Shown in pieces: positions 1-11,864 of a stretch of DNA of 64,000 nt. Each line of letters begins with the position of its first letter. The stretch's first letter is position 1. This DNA comes from Bicyclus anynana (Eukaryota; Arthropoda; Insecta; Lepidoptera; Nymphalidae), in NCBI RefSeq assembly GCF_947172395.1, contig NC_069095.1:9238001-9302000 (forward strand). The letters are read 5' to 3'. Under the pieces are notes generated by a model. It saw only the letters and a list, made by a program, of their open reading frames with translations. It was not told where the DNA came from and searched no databases. The position numbers and the translations under genes were made by a program.

Positions 1-208
1 CCGAAAATACTCGAATGTTTTTAAAAATTCTTTCACAAATGGAAAGATTATTAGCCACGTTTTCCCACGGGAACGGGGAATTACGCGGGTGTCTGTTAGT
101 TAATGGATATAACATAACCTATTATAGATGTTTGATATATCTGCATTGTTTCAGTAAACTTCATTCTTATTCTGGAAATGGGGTTATCTCTACAATTTAC
201 TTCAGCTA

Positions 209-364
209 GGCTATTCTGTAACGATACTTTTATAACTCGCAAGTGCGAGTTTCGAATTCACCTCTATCTCTCTCTGTTTAACACGATACTATAGAATGAG
301 AAAGATAGCGGTGAATTCGAAACTCGCACTTGCGAGTTATACAAAATATCGTTAGAGAATAGCC
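209..364. repeat. Palindromic MITE, family P1 (copy 1)
   Basis: Begins GGCTATTCT and ends AGAATAGCC. Nearly its whole length is an inverted repeat with inner arms containing ATAACTCGCAAGTGCGAG. Three such copies in the window (also 11319-11467 and 13589-13744) show it is a mobile family. No coding capacity. Confidence 0.75.
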
Positions 365-1159
365 GTGCAGTACTCTGTGCTTATAATTGACCTAAGTGAA
401 TTGCTCTACCGCCGACTATTGTAACGGGTTAACATATTACATCAGTAGTTCAACACTTTCAATAGCCAGTAAAGACTAAGGACGTTTTGTTCACGGATTG
501 TGAGCTAGTCAGTTAGTTTTTTCCGGTTCTATTTACCTTGTTGATATCTAACTTCGTGTTTAGATATACTATGAGTTCCAAGCAGATCGTTTATCTGTTA
601 TAAAGATAAAAAATCTTTGCGTATAAACCCAAAAGCAATCTGAAAAGAGTAGGACGTTAATTTAATTTAATCATAATACAATGTAGCGCGTTGTTCGTTA
701 AAGTTTAATCCAGTTCAAGGTATTTATCCACATCCGCTAAAGCCAAAAAACGTTTTCTTCATAAAAAAAATGAAAAAAAAGCAAACCCGACTACAGCGAA
801 AATCGGATAAAAGCCGGGATAACTCGGTAAAACAACTTCTCTCCTCTTATTGTTAAAGTCAGTTAAAACTAAGTTTATTTTACCTGGGCCATAATAACGA
901 ATCAAATGACGTTCTTTTTTTTCCAAAATCGGATGAATAGTTTATGCGCTACGCACAGAATACATAATATTATGTACAAGTACGGAAGAATATTATATTA
1001 TTACATGCGCATAAATTTAGTCGAGCACTAACCTACTCGACTAAATTTTTGGTGTTCAGACACGTTTAGCAGCTTTATTTTACGCTACTCGACTAAAATG
1101 CTAAAGTAGTCCGAACTAGGCTTTACGGCTCGCCGTCCGCGCACTTTGGTCTTTCCGCA

Positions 1160-1353
1160 GGTAGAGTGTGCTTAATGTCAGTTTTCATACTATGACGATC
1201 GCGTAACCGTAAACGCGAATTTCTAAGGAATTGAAACAGCGTCATCTAGTAGCCTACTGCACAGCTGTTTCAATTCCTTACAAATTCACGTTTACGGTTA
1301 CGCGCTAGTCACTGTATGAAAACATTGAAAATTGACACTAGGCACACTGGTAG
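1160..1353. repeat. MITE with long inverted arms, family P2 (copy 1)
   Basis: Outer arms GTGTGCTTAATGTCA and TGACACTAGGCACAC pair. Inner arms are near perfect (CGCGTAACCGTAAACG, AAGGAATTGAAACAGC) around a central spacer CATCTAGTAGCC. A second copy at 1950-2127 confirms the family. Confidence 0.7.
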
Positions 1354-1816
1354 ATTGACGATACGTATATACGATTACAGGTGATACGTTTACGATCTCT
1401 ATCCGAATTTATATGAGTACTATTACCCTAGTCCCTAGGTAGTCATAACTTTTAATCATGTTTTGCCATTCACTTTCAAACAATAGTAGAAAGCACATCC
1501 GTCCGTTACGTCCTTTTTATAATACAATGATGTTTTATGAATTATGATAAATTACAAATAGGCTAAACAAATTCCATTTGCGTCCCGCGTCTATACGCAT
1601 ATTGACGAGGTCGCTAGTGATGTGCATTTGTGCAGTTGTCGACTTATCGATAGTCCGTGGCTGCACACAAGGTCGTTGACCGTTGTGTGGTGTAACCGGT
1701 GCTAAAGTTACATCAGTCGGCCTTGTCCGACACGGTACAATGGCGGCGTTGTGCTGTAACGTCTCGATACCGGCAAATTCGCCTGCCAAATTGATGGCTA
1801 TTTATAACATGAGATT

Positions 1817-2320
1817 ACCCATTTACCCAGCGAGTGAGTGTGAATGGTAGACAAGGGAAATATAAGGTTTAATATTGCAATACAGTCAATGGCGTACCTA
1901 CAAGATCAGAGGCCCTTGAATCTTTACCAGAAAATCGCTATCGAACTGAAACAGTATGAAAATTCATACTGTTTCGCGTAGCCGTAAACGCGAATTTCCA
2001 AGGAATTGAAACAGCGCCATCTAGGGGCACTATTGCACAGCTGTTTCAATTCCTTACAAATTCACGTTTACGGCTACGCGATAGTCACAGTATGAAAACA
2101 TTGAAAATTGCCACGGCACACTGGTAGATCGACAATATTCTCTACTTACCCAGTTACCCAGCGAGTGAGTGTGAGTGGTAGACACGGGAAATATTATGTT
2201 TAATATTGCAATGCAATCAATGGCGTACCTACCCAGGGGCTATCCCGGATCCGGGGATGTCCCGAGGCTCTCAAGATCAGGGGGTCCTTGAATCCTTCCC
2301 AGAAAATCGCTATCGAACTG
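1817..2320. repeat. Local direct duplication, about 331 bp period
   Basis: 1825-1948 (ACCCAGCGAGTGAGTGTG to AATCGCTATCGAACTGAA) recurs at 2156-2320 in the same orientation, with a P2 MITE between the halves and a few extra bases in the second copy. This is either a tandem duplication later split by the MITE, or paired insertions. Confidence 0.6.
1950..2127. repeat. MITE with long inverted arms, family P2 (copy 2)
   Basis: Same inner arms as 1160-1353 (GCGTAGCCGTAAACGCG, AAGGAATTGAAACAGC). Its left outer arm is replaced by a short palindrome AACAGTATGAAAATTCATAC; the right outer end (GGCACACTGGTAG) is intact. It interrupts a duplicated hAT-like element. Confidence 0.68.
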
Positions 2321-2454
2321 AACTAACAAAACAAAAGAAAACGAAAAAGATCTGATGAATATTTTTACTTTATAAAACCTAACCAGTTTAGCTAATAGTG
2401 GGGCCCAATTTTTTTCTTTGCACCAGGGCCCTTGATTACCTAGTTACGCCACTG
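2218..2454. mobile_element. hAT-like MITE with near-perfect 8-bp target duplication
   Basis: Begins CAATGGCGTACCTA and ends TAGTTACGCCACTG, inverted ends of the CAGTGGCGTA type. The flanks AATGCAAT and AACGCAAT are 8-bp target duplications with one mismatch, the hAT hallmark. No transposase. A related diverged piece lies at about 3460-3705. Confidence 0.68.
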
Positions 2455-2927
2455 AACGCAATAGGTATTTCTATTTTTAATACGGTGTTACAAAATTTGA
2501 TTGAGTATTTCCAACTCGGAAATCATAATAGATAATTATGGTTTATAGTTTATTTATAGTTGACATTGACACAATCGAAAAACAATAAATAACTAATTTT
2601 GAATTAATAGATGTTTTCCGTATTTGAAGAAAATATCGACATTCATAGAAATATAATATCTATGTTTGTATTTTGAAACGGTTGGTCACCCTAACTGTGT
2701 GAGTGAACTGGACCACTCGACGTGTTTTTCACTTGAAATTCACTACTAACCGATATTTCATTCATATTGATGCCAGATGTAAAAAACCTTTAAGAGTAGA
2801 CTATATACTAATACATACATTCTTAACATTAGCTATGTTGTGAAAATATGTGAAACGCTTTTGCCTTTGAAATGCGTTTTACTAAAAATGTAGAAGATGC
2901 CTTTTCAATCAGGAAATACAGAGTTCT

Positions 2928-3255
2928 TTTTTTATTCTCTACAAGTTAGCTCTTGACTACAATCTCACCTGATGGTAAGTGATGATGCAATCTAAGATGG
3001 AAGCGGGCTAACTTGTTAGTTGTAGGATGAAATCCACACTCGTTTCGGGTTCTACACGACATCGTACCGGAACACTAAATCGCTTAGCGTTACGTCTTTG
3101 CCGGTAGAGTAGTAATAGCCACGGTCGAAGCCTCCCACCAGCCAGACCTAGACCATATACAAAAAGCTCAATCCCAGCCTCAGCCCAGCCGGGGATCGAA
3201 CCCAGGAGCTCCGTCTTGTAAATCCACCACGCATATCACTGCGCCACGGAGGCCG
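2928..3255 (-). mobile_element. SINE-B (tRNA-derived), antisense copy
   Basis: Read on the - strand: head GGCCTCCGTGGCGCAGTG, B box GGTTCGATCCC, then a body ending TTTACCATCAGGTGAGATTG-like sequence. The + strand shows CTACAAGTTAGC, CTCACCTGATGGTAAGTGA, GGGATCGAACCC and GCGCCACGGAGGCC. Confidence 0.82.
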
Positions 3256-5866
3256 TCAAAAATAAGAAAAAAAGAAAATATCTATTTTTATTGTACCTAG
3301 GTACTTTATATTTCTAGTTCGTTCATAGTACAGTCTACCTACCTACAGTTTTTATGCTTATTCTACTCGTATTTGCTTTTAAATATAGGTCCATTAAGTA
3401 TACCTATATGAGCTTTTTACTTGCTTTTTTGAATTTGAATCTTTGAATCCATCACTGCTTTCCATCAGGTGTGATTGTAGACCAAGGTATATCTGCTTGT
3501 CAAGTTTGTCTGCTTGTAGTGGTAGCGTGATTGCCAGAAATCGCAATCGAACTGAATTTTTTACGAAAATTGAATTGAAATTGAATTTTTGAACGAAAAA
3601 ATTTCGAAAACGAAAAAGAGCCGCCGAACCAGTTTAGATAGTAGTTGGGGCCCCATTTTTTTATTTGCACCAGGGCCCTTGGTTACCTACCTAGCTACGC
3701 CTCTGTCTTTCACGGCCAAACTAGTAAAGGACTGATTAACTGAGATATTAAATTGAGTATAACTACACTATTTAAGCTCGAGATACACTATTAAACTTTT
3801 ATAAAATTTATGAGAGTTGAAAGAATGAGTCTCTCATCTCAGACATGTTATCTGGACAATTTGACGTGATGCCAAGGTCAAAATCAACTTGTACGTCAGT
3901 AATTTATATTTTTTTTTGCGCACGTATACTATAATTTACTTATAATGACCGCTTGCAAAAGATAAATGTAGACTTCACGAATCACAAATTACCTACCTAC
4001 GAGTAACTTCATCATCTTAGTGTAAAGTAGGTAGGACTTTTATTTATGAAAAATTAAAATGATTTATGAAAAATTAATTATAGAGTATAATATCTAAAAT
4101 AATATGTATAACTTTAATATTCGTATAGGGTAGGTACTTAGTAAGTATCTACAGTATGCGGATATTGAATTTTACCCGCCATATTTTTGATCGGTGCTTC
4201 GCTCCTATTGGTCGTAGCGTGATGTTATATAGCCTTCCTCGATAACTGGGCAACGCAAAAATATTTTTTCAATTCTAACCATTACTTCGCGAGTAGCTAA
4301 GGCAGAACGAAATTGCTTGAATTGAATTTGTACGAAATTGCTGAACAAGGCTGAACAAGTGTCGAGCGATGATGAAAAAAAAAATTAACTTAACACACAG
4401 GAAACTAAAATTAAATTTCAAAATAAAATTTAGTTAAATTAACTTAACTTAGTTACACAGGAAACTTCAGTTTTCCTGTAGATTTCCTTATAGCGAAGGT
4501 ATTTTGTCCTATAATAAAAACCAAGTCACATACTTGTAACTGTTATGTAGTCTATGACCTGTGGCATTACCTACTTACGTAGCGCTACGTATGTTTTACG
4601 TATTAAGTAATCTATATCCTTATCTTATCGTAAACCGTCATAAGTCTGGAAATTCCTTTTAATTAATGTCACCGGTAATGATTTTATAATGCAGCAAAAA
4701 ATCTGCAACCTCCCTTCAAGGAACAAAAAGTAACAACGCAATTTTATCGTGAAATTGCAACGATTTTCAATCAATTTATTTTTAACAATAATACTTAACT
4801 GCTTAGGCACTTACCTACCTAAGTAAGTAAGTGTCTATTGAATCATTTCGTCTGACGAAATAAGAGTTATATACTTATATATATTTGCTTCTTGATAGCG
4901 ATAGCTACCAAACTTAAAGATAAGAAATCGTAAATTTGTTACTCAAATACGTATGTCTTACGTGAAATAACAGTTGATAAGCGATTATAAATTATAAACG
5001 AATAGGTATGCATTCCTTCCTATAGTAGAAAGGTAGGTAGGTATAAGTACGAGTATAAATAAATATAGGTACGAAACTAGAAAGACGATGCCAAGATAAC
5101 ATGTGCGACGACTACCAAGAACATTTACAAAACCTAATGTTTAAGAAAACTCATATTGCTACGTCATTCATTGAATCGTCTGTACGCAAAATCACGTGAC
5201 TCCTTAAACAAGTACACCGATGAACTGTCGCAAATTCTTTAACGTATTTTCACGTGTGTTAACTCGTATGATGTAACAACCGCTAGACTTGCGCCAGACG
5301 AATTCTTGTAAGTAAACGCGCGCCGTTCACGTTTTTTTTTAACTATCAATATTTTACTGCATAGAAAAATTCGATAACGCTTTCTTGGAACGTAGATATA
5401 AAATAATCAGAGTGGGTATTTATAGATTTGCTTACGAAAACGATAAATAGACTTAGCTGTGTTAAAATAAAACTGAACTGGTGTCTGACAATAATTTTAT
5501 TTTTAAATGTTTGTTGTAAGTAAGTACTTGCTTTAGATATTTATTATTGTCATTTTTTAAAACAAATAATTGAACTTTAAGGTCATAATTATTTAAAATG
5601 ACACGAATACAACGTAAGGTCAACACGATTGCAATCAATCTGCGATATCGATACTATGAATATGAAACATGAATGATTTGCCTTTGAAGTCTCACTTGTT
5701 TTCGAGAAACCTGTCTTTTTAGCCCGAGGCATGCCAATGACAACGTACAAAAGACCCTGTCATATATTTACAAGTGTGACTTGGACTATGAAATGTTAAA
5801 TGAAAAAATATCTTAAATTTAAAATTCTGTATTTTACATCAGATTTGGACTAAGTATCTGGTAAAA

Positions 5867-6183
5867 TGAGCCGTGATAACCCAATGGATATGACCTCTGC
5901 CTCCAATTCCGGTGGGTGTGGCTTCGAATCCGGTCCGGGGCATGCACCTCCAACTTTTCAGTTGTGTGTATTTTAAGAAACTAAATATCACGTGTCTCAA
6001 ACGGTGAAGGAAAAACATCGTGAGGAAACCTGCATACCGGAGAATTTTCTTAATTCTCTGCGTGTGTGAAGTATGCCAATCCGCATTGGGCCATCGTGGT
6101 GGACTATTTGGCCTAACCCCTCTCATTCTGAGAGGAGACTCGAGCTGAGTAGTGAGCCGAATATGGGTTAATAATGATGATGA
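5867..6183 (+). mobile_element. SINE-A (tRNA-derived), full-length copy with 11-bp target duplication
   Basis: The tRNA-like head has an A-box-like TAACCCAATGG and a B-box-like GGCTTCGAATCC. The body has TCACGTGTCTCAAACGGTGA and CATCGTGAGGAAACCTGCAT, and the 3' part CTGAGAGGAGACTCGAGCT ends in TGATGATGA. ATCTGGTAAAA flanks it at 5856-5866 and 6209-6219, enclosing also a mirrored copy of the tail (6184-6208). Confidence 0.85.
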
Positions 6184-6251
6184 TCATCATCATCATTATT
6201 AACCCATGATCTGGTAAAAATAAAAGTAGAATTATATAAGGGAAGAATCGT

Positions 6252-6320
6252 CATCATCATCATCATTATCAGCTGATGGACGTCCTCTTGCATGGACTTC
6301 CAAGAGCATAAAATCTCATG
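6252..6320 (-). pseudogene. LINE 3' tip
   Basis: TCAGCTGATGGACGTCC and CTTGCATGGACTTCCAAGAG are the extreme 3' end of the same LINE type (antisense), next to a CAT-repeat tail. Confidence 0.45.
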
Positions 6321-7852
6321 AAATCACTTTTGTCTCAAATGTTCAAGCACTGACCGATTCGCAAGTACGAGATGATAATGTCAACTTTAATGAGGCAGAA
6401 ATTGCATTTTTCGGACGGAAAAAGGACAGATGTGTTGAAACCACGTGGGAAAATAGTGAAATCTACTTGTTCCGTCAACTAGAACTAGAAATACCTACAA
6501 TTTTATACCTATCTACTCGCTTGCTTATAAAGTGATTCATTATACGTATTAGGATAGATTAAAGAAGTAGGCGAAATATTAATTGATTGATGAAATTGTG
6601 AAAAATTCCATTGAAAATGTTTATCTTCAGACAATCACGTTGCTTGGAATTTTATAAAGAAATCGCTGAGATATTATTAAGTATACCCAATTCTTTATTG
6701 ATCTGAATTTAATATTTTGTAAATATTTATAGTTATACCCACCTAACTGTATGGGGATATGGAGTATAGACCCGCCACGTGATAGTGTTTGACAGGATGA
6801 TGGCTAAACATGCTTTTCGTGGCATGGGGGATCAATACCACAAATCAGGTCTCATTTTTACCAAGAATTTCTTGTCAGAACGAAGTGCACAATATTTCGC
6901 CTCCTACACAAAAGCTTCGCAAGAGGAAAAAAGCGTTTTCAGAAGAGCACTAAAATAATGTTGCGTTTTCTCAAAAAAAAGTATAATATGCGGTATTCTA
7001 AAATAAAAAAAATATTTGTGGAACTATGATGTTATAAGAAATCATATTTTCGAAAATAAAAGCTTATTTTAATGACTTATTTATCTTAACTTTATAGTTT
7101 GACAATTCAAGAGTTTGAGTTTCGAATTCATTCCTATTTCTCTCTATCAATTGCATCCTGATTAAGAGTCATAGATGATTCGATTTGAGACTCACTATCA
7201 ATACAAGTAATAAAAATCGTGTAAGTAATAAAATTAAAACTATCGAGTAATAAAAATGTTTTAATGAAAAAGTTAAAGATTTACAAATTTGTCCTATTGA
7301 CCTCTGAAATTCGATATCCTAGTTAGTGTCAATCATATTAATTATATTTTTTCTGTCAATAAAATTGCGACTTTCAATATTTTATTAGGTACAGTTCGTA
7401 AGGTAGGACTCAAAAATATTAACATTTTAGAATCGTTTTCGTTGTTTTTGTAAGACTTATTGGGCCAAATTTGCCACTTACTAAAATCTGCCGTCCAAGC
7501 TTCAGCCTATAAGCCTCCTGCTGGTAAATCCGCTACTATTGTTACACAATAGCGTTACAATACTAGAACTTACGACTTCAAGATCCAACGCAACGTAGGC
7601 TAAGCACTGGACGAACGAGGCACAGTACAGTGGCCTGAAAATATTCTGGTTACATACAATAGGAAGTCACAACGAATGGATAACTCGGTCAGGGTCTATT
7701 ACTCTGAGACCAGATTCAATTAAACTAATTAAGTACATTCTCGGATATTATTGAGATGGTTTCATTATAAACAATTACTTACCAATTATTTTTATTAAAT
7801 TTAATTTGGCATAAGAGTGTAAATGATAGTATATTTAGCATTAAAGCGGGGT

Positions 7853-7965
7853 GGTAAATATGATCATTGATACTAAAAGTAGTGTAAATATGATCATTGA
7901 AACTAAAAGTAGTGTAAATATGATCATCGATATTAAAAGTAGTGTAAATATGATCATTGATCGAG
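7853..7965 (+). repeat. 30-bp tandem repeat, about 3.6 copies
   Basis: Unit GTAAATATGATCATTGATAC plus TAAAAGTAGT, repeated with one to three changes. Each unit holds the palindrome ATGATCAT. The - frame through it is open only because the period is a multiple of three. Confidence 0.78.
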
Positions 7966-8527
7966 AAGAAAATAAAAAAATAACTTGCGGTTTCTTTACA
8001 CCCACGTAGTTTTTGTTCTCGTGGGAATAAGGGGATAAAATAGCCTATGACACTCACAAATAACAAGGTTTTTATTGGTTTAAATTTTTTCCTACAACAT
8101 CACAAACTCACTCACACACTCTTTATAATATTAGTAGGTAGAATACGGTAACCTACAACTTTCAGGTAATAATAGTGTAACAACACGTCAAGGGAACAAA
8201 TCCAACAACAAAATGTGTTATTTTGTTAATTACTAACAGATATCAAAATATTGCTTACAAATTCATCACGTATTTTGCCTACCTGCAATGACTTGGCAAA
8301 AAATTTCAATTTGTAATTCATATGCATTTATTAAATTAGAATAACCTATCTGAATAATTATCAAAGCTATTAATGTAGTTAGCATTTCGATTGAAATATT
8401 ATGTTTGAGTTGCATTCAGAGTTACAGACAGAAAAAAAAGTAAATTGAAAACAGCTGGCGAGTGGAACCTGCCATTCTCTTTTAGAGCTGCATACATTTT
8501 TTGTGCATTTATTTTAAATGTTCGTAC

Positions 8528-8870
8528 TGTGATCGAGGCAGGGGCGGAGCTATTGCCGTATTTATAATGATACGGGGCTCCCGGACTACAGGGGCCTCTT
8601 ACGTGTGAACGCAAAAATAAATAAAATTTGATCTACAATCTCACTTAATCTGGTGCTTCCCGAAAAAAAAACGTAAAAGAAACTGCCTATAGAGTGAGTA
8701 ACTCGAGAAATTACAAAGTAAAAAAAAAAGAATCTGTTTTTTCCGAGCGTGCGCCGTGCGTTGGAAACTTTCTACATAGGTTAAGTCACTGTCATATTTA
8801 TTTTTTGGTGAGAAATCTCCATTTGAGCCCCCAACAAACTCCCCTCAAAGGCACGCTACAAAGAACGCTA
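8528..8870. mobile_element. Diverged hAT-like MITE, same family as 9468-9767
   Basis: The left end CAGGGGCGGAGCTATTGCCG and inner GGGGCTCCCGGACTACAGGG match the intact copy 940 bp downstream. The right end (GGCACGCTACAAAGAACGC) is degraded. Confidence 0.5.
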
Positions 8871-8879
8871 TAAAATCCG

Positions 8880-9170
8880 GAATGAGGAAATCCGTAGAAG
8901 AACAAAATTAATCAACGTAGCCCAAAGGATTAGCAAACTGAAGTGGTAGTAGAGTCATATTTGTCGCAGAACAGATGACCGCTGGGGCAGGCGTGTTCTG
9001 GAGTGGAGACCACGTACCATCAAGCGCAGTATGTATGGGACCCCCTGAGCTAGATGGTCCGACGACATTAAGAAGGTAGTGGGAAGTGGCTGGATGAGGA
9101 AGACGGAGGAGTGTGGTGGGCGCTCTCAGAAAGGCCTATGTCCAGCAGTTGACGGATACTGGCTGATAAT
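8880..9170 (+). pseudogene. LINE ORF2 C-terminal fragment (RTE/CR1-like), broken
   Basis: Translates as VAQRISKLKW, two stops (TAGTAG), then RRTDDRWGRRVLEWRPR and RWSDDIKKVVGSGWMR, the typical carboxyl end of an insect non-LTR endonuclease/reverse transcriptase polyprotein. It is non-functional: in-frame stops, and no RT core. Confidence 0.72.
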
Positions 9171-9194
9171 AAACCACTGGAAAACCCCCTCATC

Positions 9195-9272
9195 ACACAA
9201 ATAATTTGTAGTTGTGGGAATCGAACCCACGGCCGTGATTCACTCACTACCTACTGCAACACGCAGGCTTGA
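9195..9272 (-). mobile_element. tRNA-like SINE head (family D), antisense
   Basis: The + strand GTTGTGGGAATCGAACCCAC is a reversed B box. CGGCCGTGATTCACTCACTA and GCAACACGCAGGC follow. A second copy is at 29233-29312. It lacks tRNA folding as a whole. Confidence 0.5.
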
Positions 9273-9467
9273 AAGCGTCTTGCTAAATGAAACAGTCGTA
9301 AAACAGATCAAACAACAAGTTAAAAAAAACCTTGGAAAAGGCAAGTCTATATAACAATCAAACAGTTTAATACGTCTGGGTCATTAACATAATAAGTAAA
9401 CATTAAACGAAATAAGACGCAATATATTATTTAGTAACTTTTTGCTGAGTTACCAGTAGGTTAAGTT

Positions 9468-9767
9468 CAGGGGCGTAGCTACCGCCGTATCTGTCGTACC
9501 GTATGGGGCCCGGACTACATGGGCCTCTTACGAGTGAAAGCGAAAATTTGTAAAAAGTAATCTACAATATTATTTAATTTGGTGGTGAAAAAAATTAAAA
9601 ATACTGCAGAAATGACAAAAGTAAAAAAAAAAAAAACATTCTGTTGAAAGAGTTAGTTAGGGTAGAGTAAATCAAAAACTAAAGAGATTTTTCGGGATTT
9701 GCCGCTTGTCTATAGGGCCCCCCAACTAATTTTGATACAGGGCCCCTCTAAGACACGCTACGCCACT
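9468..9767. mobile_element. hAT-like MITE with 8-bp target duplication
   Basis: Begins CAGGGGCGTAGCTACC and ends ACGCTACGCCACTG. The flanking 8-mers GTTAAGTT and GTTAAGTA differ at one base. Non-coding, with GGGGCCC-rich inner ends. A related, more diverged copy spans about 8528-8870. Confidence 0.66.
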
Positions 9768-10507
9768 GGTTAAGTAATAATAATATTATATCAACTTATA
9801 GCAAGAAAATGAGAACATCTGTGATTTCGCAAAATTAATGACAGACTTCCCACACGTACAGTTGTGTAGCTGGTATATTTTGAGTTGAGACCCTATGAAT
9901 GAAAGGACTAAAACTCAGACCACAGTACGACGAAAAATAAAACTAGTTACGTTCGAGACAGTATATTAAAAATACAGGCAGGTGTTATACACCTTTTCTT
10001 TGATTAGTGATTACAATGTACCTAAATGACTACAAATCCAAGATTTTACTTCCTAGGAAATTGGCAACTCACTAGTATTACCCTGCCACCGTGGCATAAC
10101 ATCTAATTTCATAATATACCTAGTGTACTTACAATTCACATCCACTCTTATTCTTATGTCGATATTGTATTGCCTACTACTTATTGGTAATGATTGTATG
10201 AAAGTTTAAAAACATTAACCCTTAGACCATCATTAACCTGACTACGTAAGTCTAAATATAGGTGAGAATATATTCCCATATCTATGCTTCCATATAATAA
10301 TAGTCAACCTTGCAGTTGCATGTGATTGTGTTCATTCATGTTCGGTATCGGAAGCACGGATAAGTTCAGGGTGTTGAATTGTTTATAAACAAACTGGTTT
10401 GATTGTAAACAGTAATTTGATAACAAAGCTAACAACTGTTACCCCAGTGCAAAAAGCTCTGCGTAAGATCCGCTTTATATTTATCGAGTATCTTTTTACT
10501 TAAGATC

Positions 10508-10665
10508 CGTGATAGCCTAGTTGATATAACCTCTGCCTCCGATTCGGAGGGCGTAGGCACTTTATATATCTTTTCTCTGGCGTAGGTTAAAATCCGGTCC
10601 GGGGCATGCACCTCTAACTTTTGTGTTAAGTATATTTTAAGAAATTAAATATCACGTGTCTCGAA
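10508..10665 (+). mobile_element. SINE-A, 5' half with internal duplication
   Basis: GTGATAGCCTAGTTGATATA and TAAAATCCGGTCCGGGGCAT match the head. A segment around GGCGTAGG is duplicated with TATATATCTTTTCTCT between the copies. It stops after CACGTGTCTCGAAA. Confidence 0.7.
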
Positions 10666-10764
10666 AATCGTTAAAAGTTGTAATTAAAAATAGTAAAAGG
10701 TTACTTTAGAAACACAAGTAAAAATTACGTACTTTATCTATTTTTTCAAACGCCAAAAACACTG

Positions 10765-10985
10765 CAGCAATTTCGTGACGTCACGTGAACCTGAAGTTAT
10801 AATAAACGTAGATACCTATACCTGGCAAGTTCGTTCGTACCTGAAGACACACCCATGATATACGGGCGTCGGGGGGAAGACGGTAGGAAATCGTGCGTGC
10901 GGGGAAGTGCATCAGCCGTGGATTTTTCATTCATCGCTACACGCCACCCGGCCCGCGCGGACCATCGGGAGTGTTACGAACGAAG
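10765..10985 (+). promoter_or_regulatory. Possible promoter-like block: CRE, E-box, TATA-like and CpG-rich DNA
   Basis: GTGACGTCACGTGA (about 10775-10788) combines a perfect CRE palindrome TGACGTCA with CACGTG. TATAATAAA lies near 10798-10806, and a CpG-rich stretch (10855-10975) follows. Frames of 64 and 77 codons in it have no recognisable domain. No splice donor could be fixed, so this may be a promoter, an enhancer or an old repeat. Confidence 0.25.
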
Positions 10986-11318
10986 TTGCCAAGTCAATAC
11001 GTCAAATCAAACTAAAGGATGTCCGATTTTTTGCTTTAAACCGATCTAAATGTTTTAGCTCGCAGTTTTCCATATCGTTAAATACAGAGATGGAAATTAC
11101 TATACTTTCTTTAGCTATACCTGCTTCCTCAGATTATTAAATTTTCTATTCTGAAACTTAACCTGACTACAACTGCAGTATTAGAACGCGTATCCAATGT
11201 TGCTCTAGTAGGATACTCGTATATCTTACTCCACATTTGGTAGGATCCTATAGATCCTACGGTAATTGGAAGAAGGGACTACAACCTATACCCGGGTCAC
11301 AAGTTCCGGCATCTGCAT

Positions 11319-11467
11319 GGTTATTCTCTAACGATGTTTTGTATAACTCGCAAGTGCGAGTTTCGAATTTATCGCCATCTTTCTCATTATATAGTATCGT
11401 AGAGAGAGATAGAGGTAACTTCGAAACTCGCATTTACGAGTTATAAAAATATCGTTGCAGAATAGCC
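11319..11467. repeat. Palindromic MITE, family P1 (copy 2)
   Basis: Same architecture as 209-364: GGTTATTCT at the left, AGAATAGCC at the right, inner arms ATAACTCGCAAGTGCGAG and a diverged mirror. Open frames across it on both strands are by-products of the palindrome. Confidence 0.72.
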
Positions 11468-11652
11468 TAGCTAATCGGCGTTTTCTCTGCCAAAACCGAT
11501 TAGGTATATTAAAAGCTCCAATTTTCGAAAATTTTCTTATCCTGCATTCATGAGTATACTTAGTCCATGCACGCTTTCCTCGCAACCCTGGAGGTCAAGT
11601 GACAGAAAATACTCAGCATTCAAGCCGCCAACTGAAAAACTTCATTTCACAA

Positions 11653-11864
11653 CTAGCGGACGCCCGCGACTACGTCCGAGTGAAAATCACAAATCCCGCG
11701 GGAACCATGGATTTTTCCAGGATGAAAAGTAGCCTATGTGATTATCATGGTATTATGTATCTTCGTTTTAAATTTTAGCCAAATCGGTGTAGTAGTTGCG
11801 GCGTTAAAGAGTAACAAACATCCAAACAAACATCCATACAAACTTTCGCGAGTATTAGTAACTA
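11653..11864 (-). mobile_element. Helitron-like fragment (GCGGGCGTCCGCTAG end)
   Basis: The + strand begins CTAGCGGACGCCCGCGACTA, contains AATCCCGCGGGAACCATGGA and ACATCCATACAAACTTTCGC, and ends near AGTATTAGTAA. This is the standard non-autonomous layout repeated across the window. Confidence 0.6.

Noticed and set aside
5839..6126. 95-residue - strand protein
   Set aside because: Lies entirely within a SINE-A copy. Similar frames appear in other copies (48564-48848, 60037-60318).
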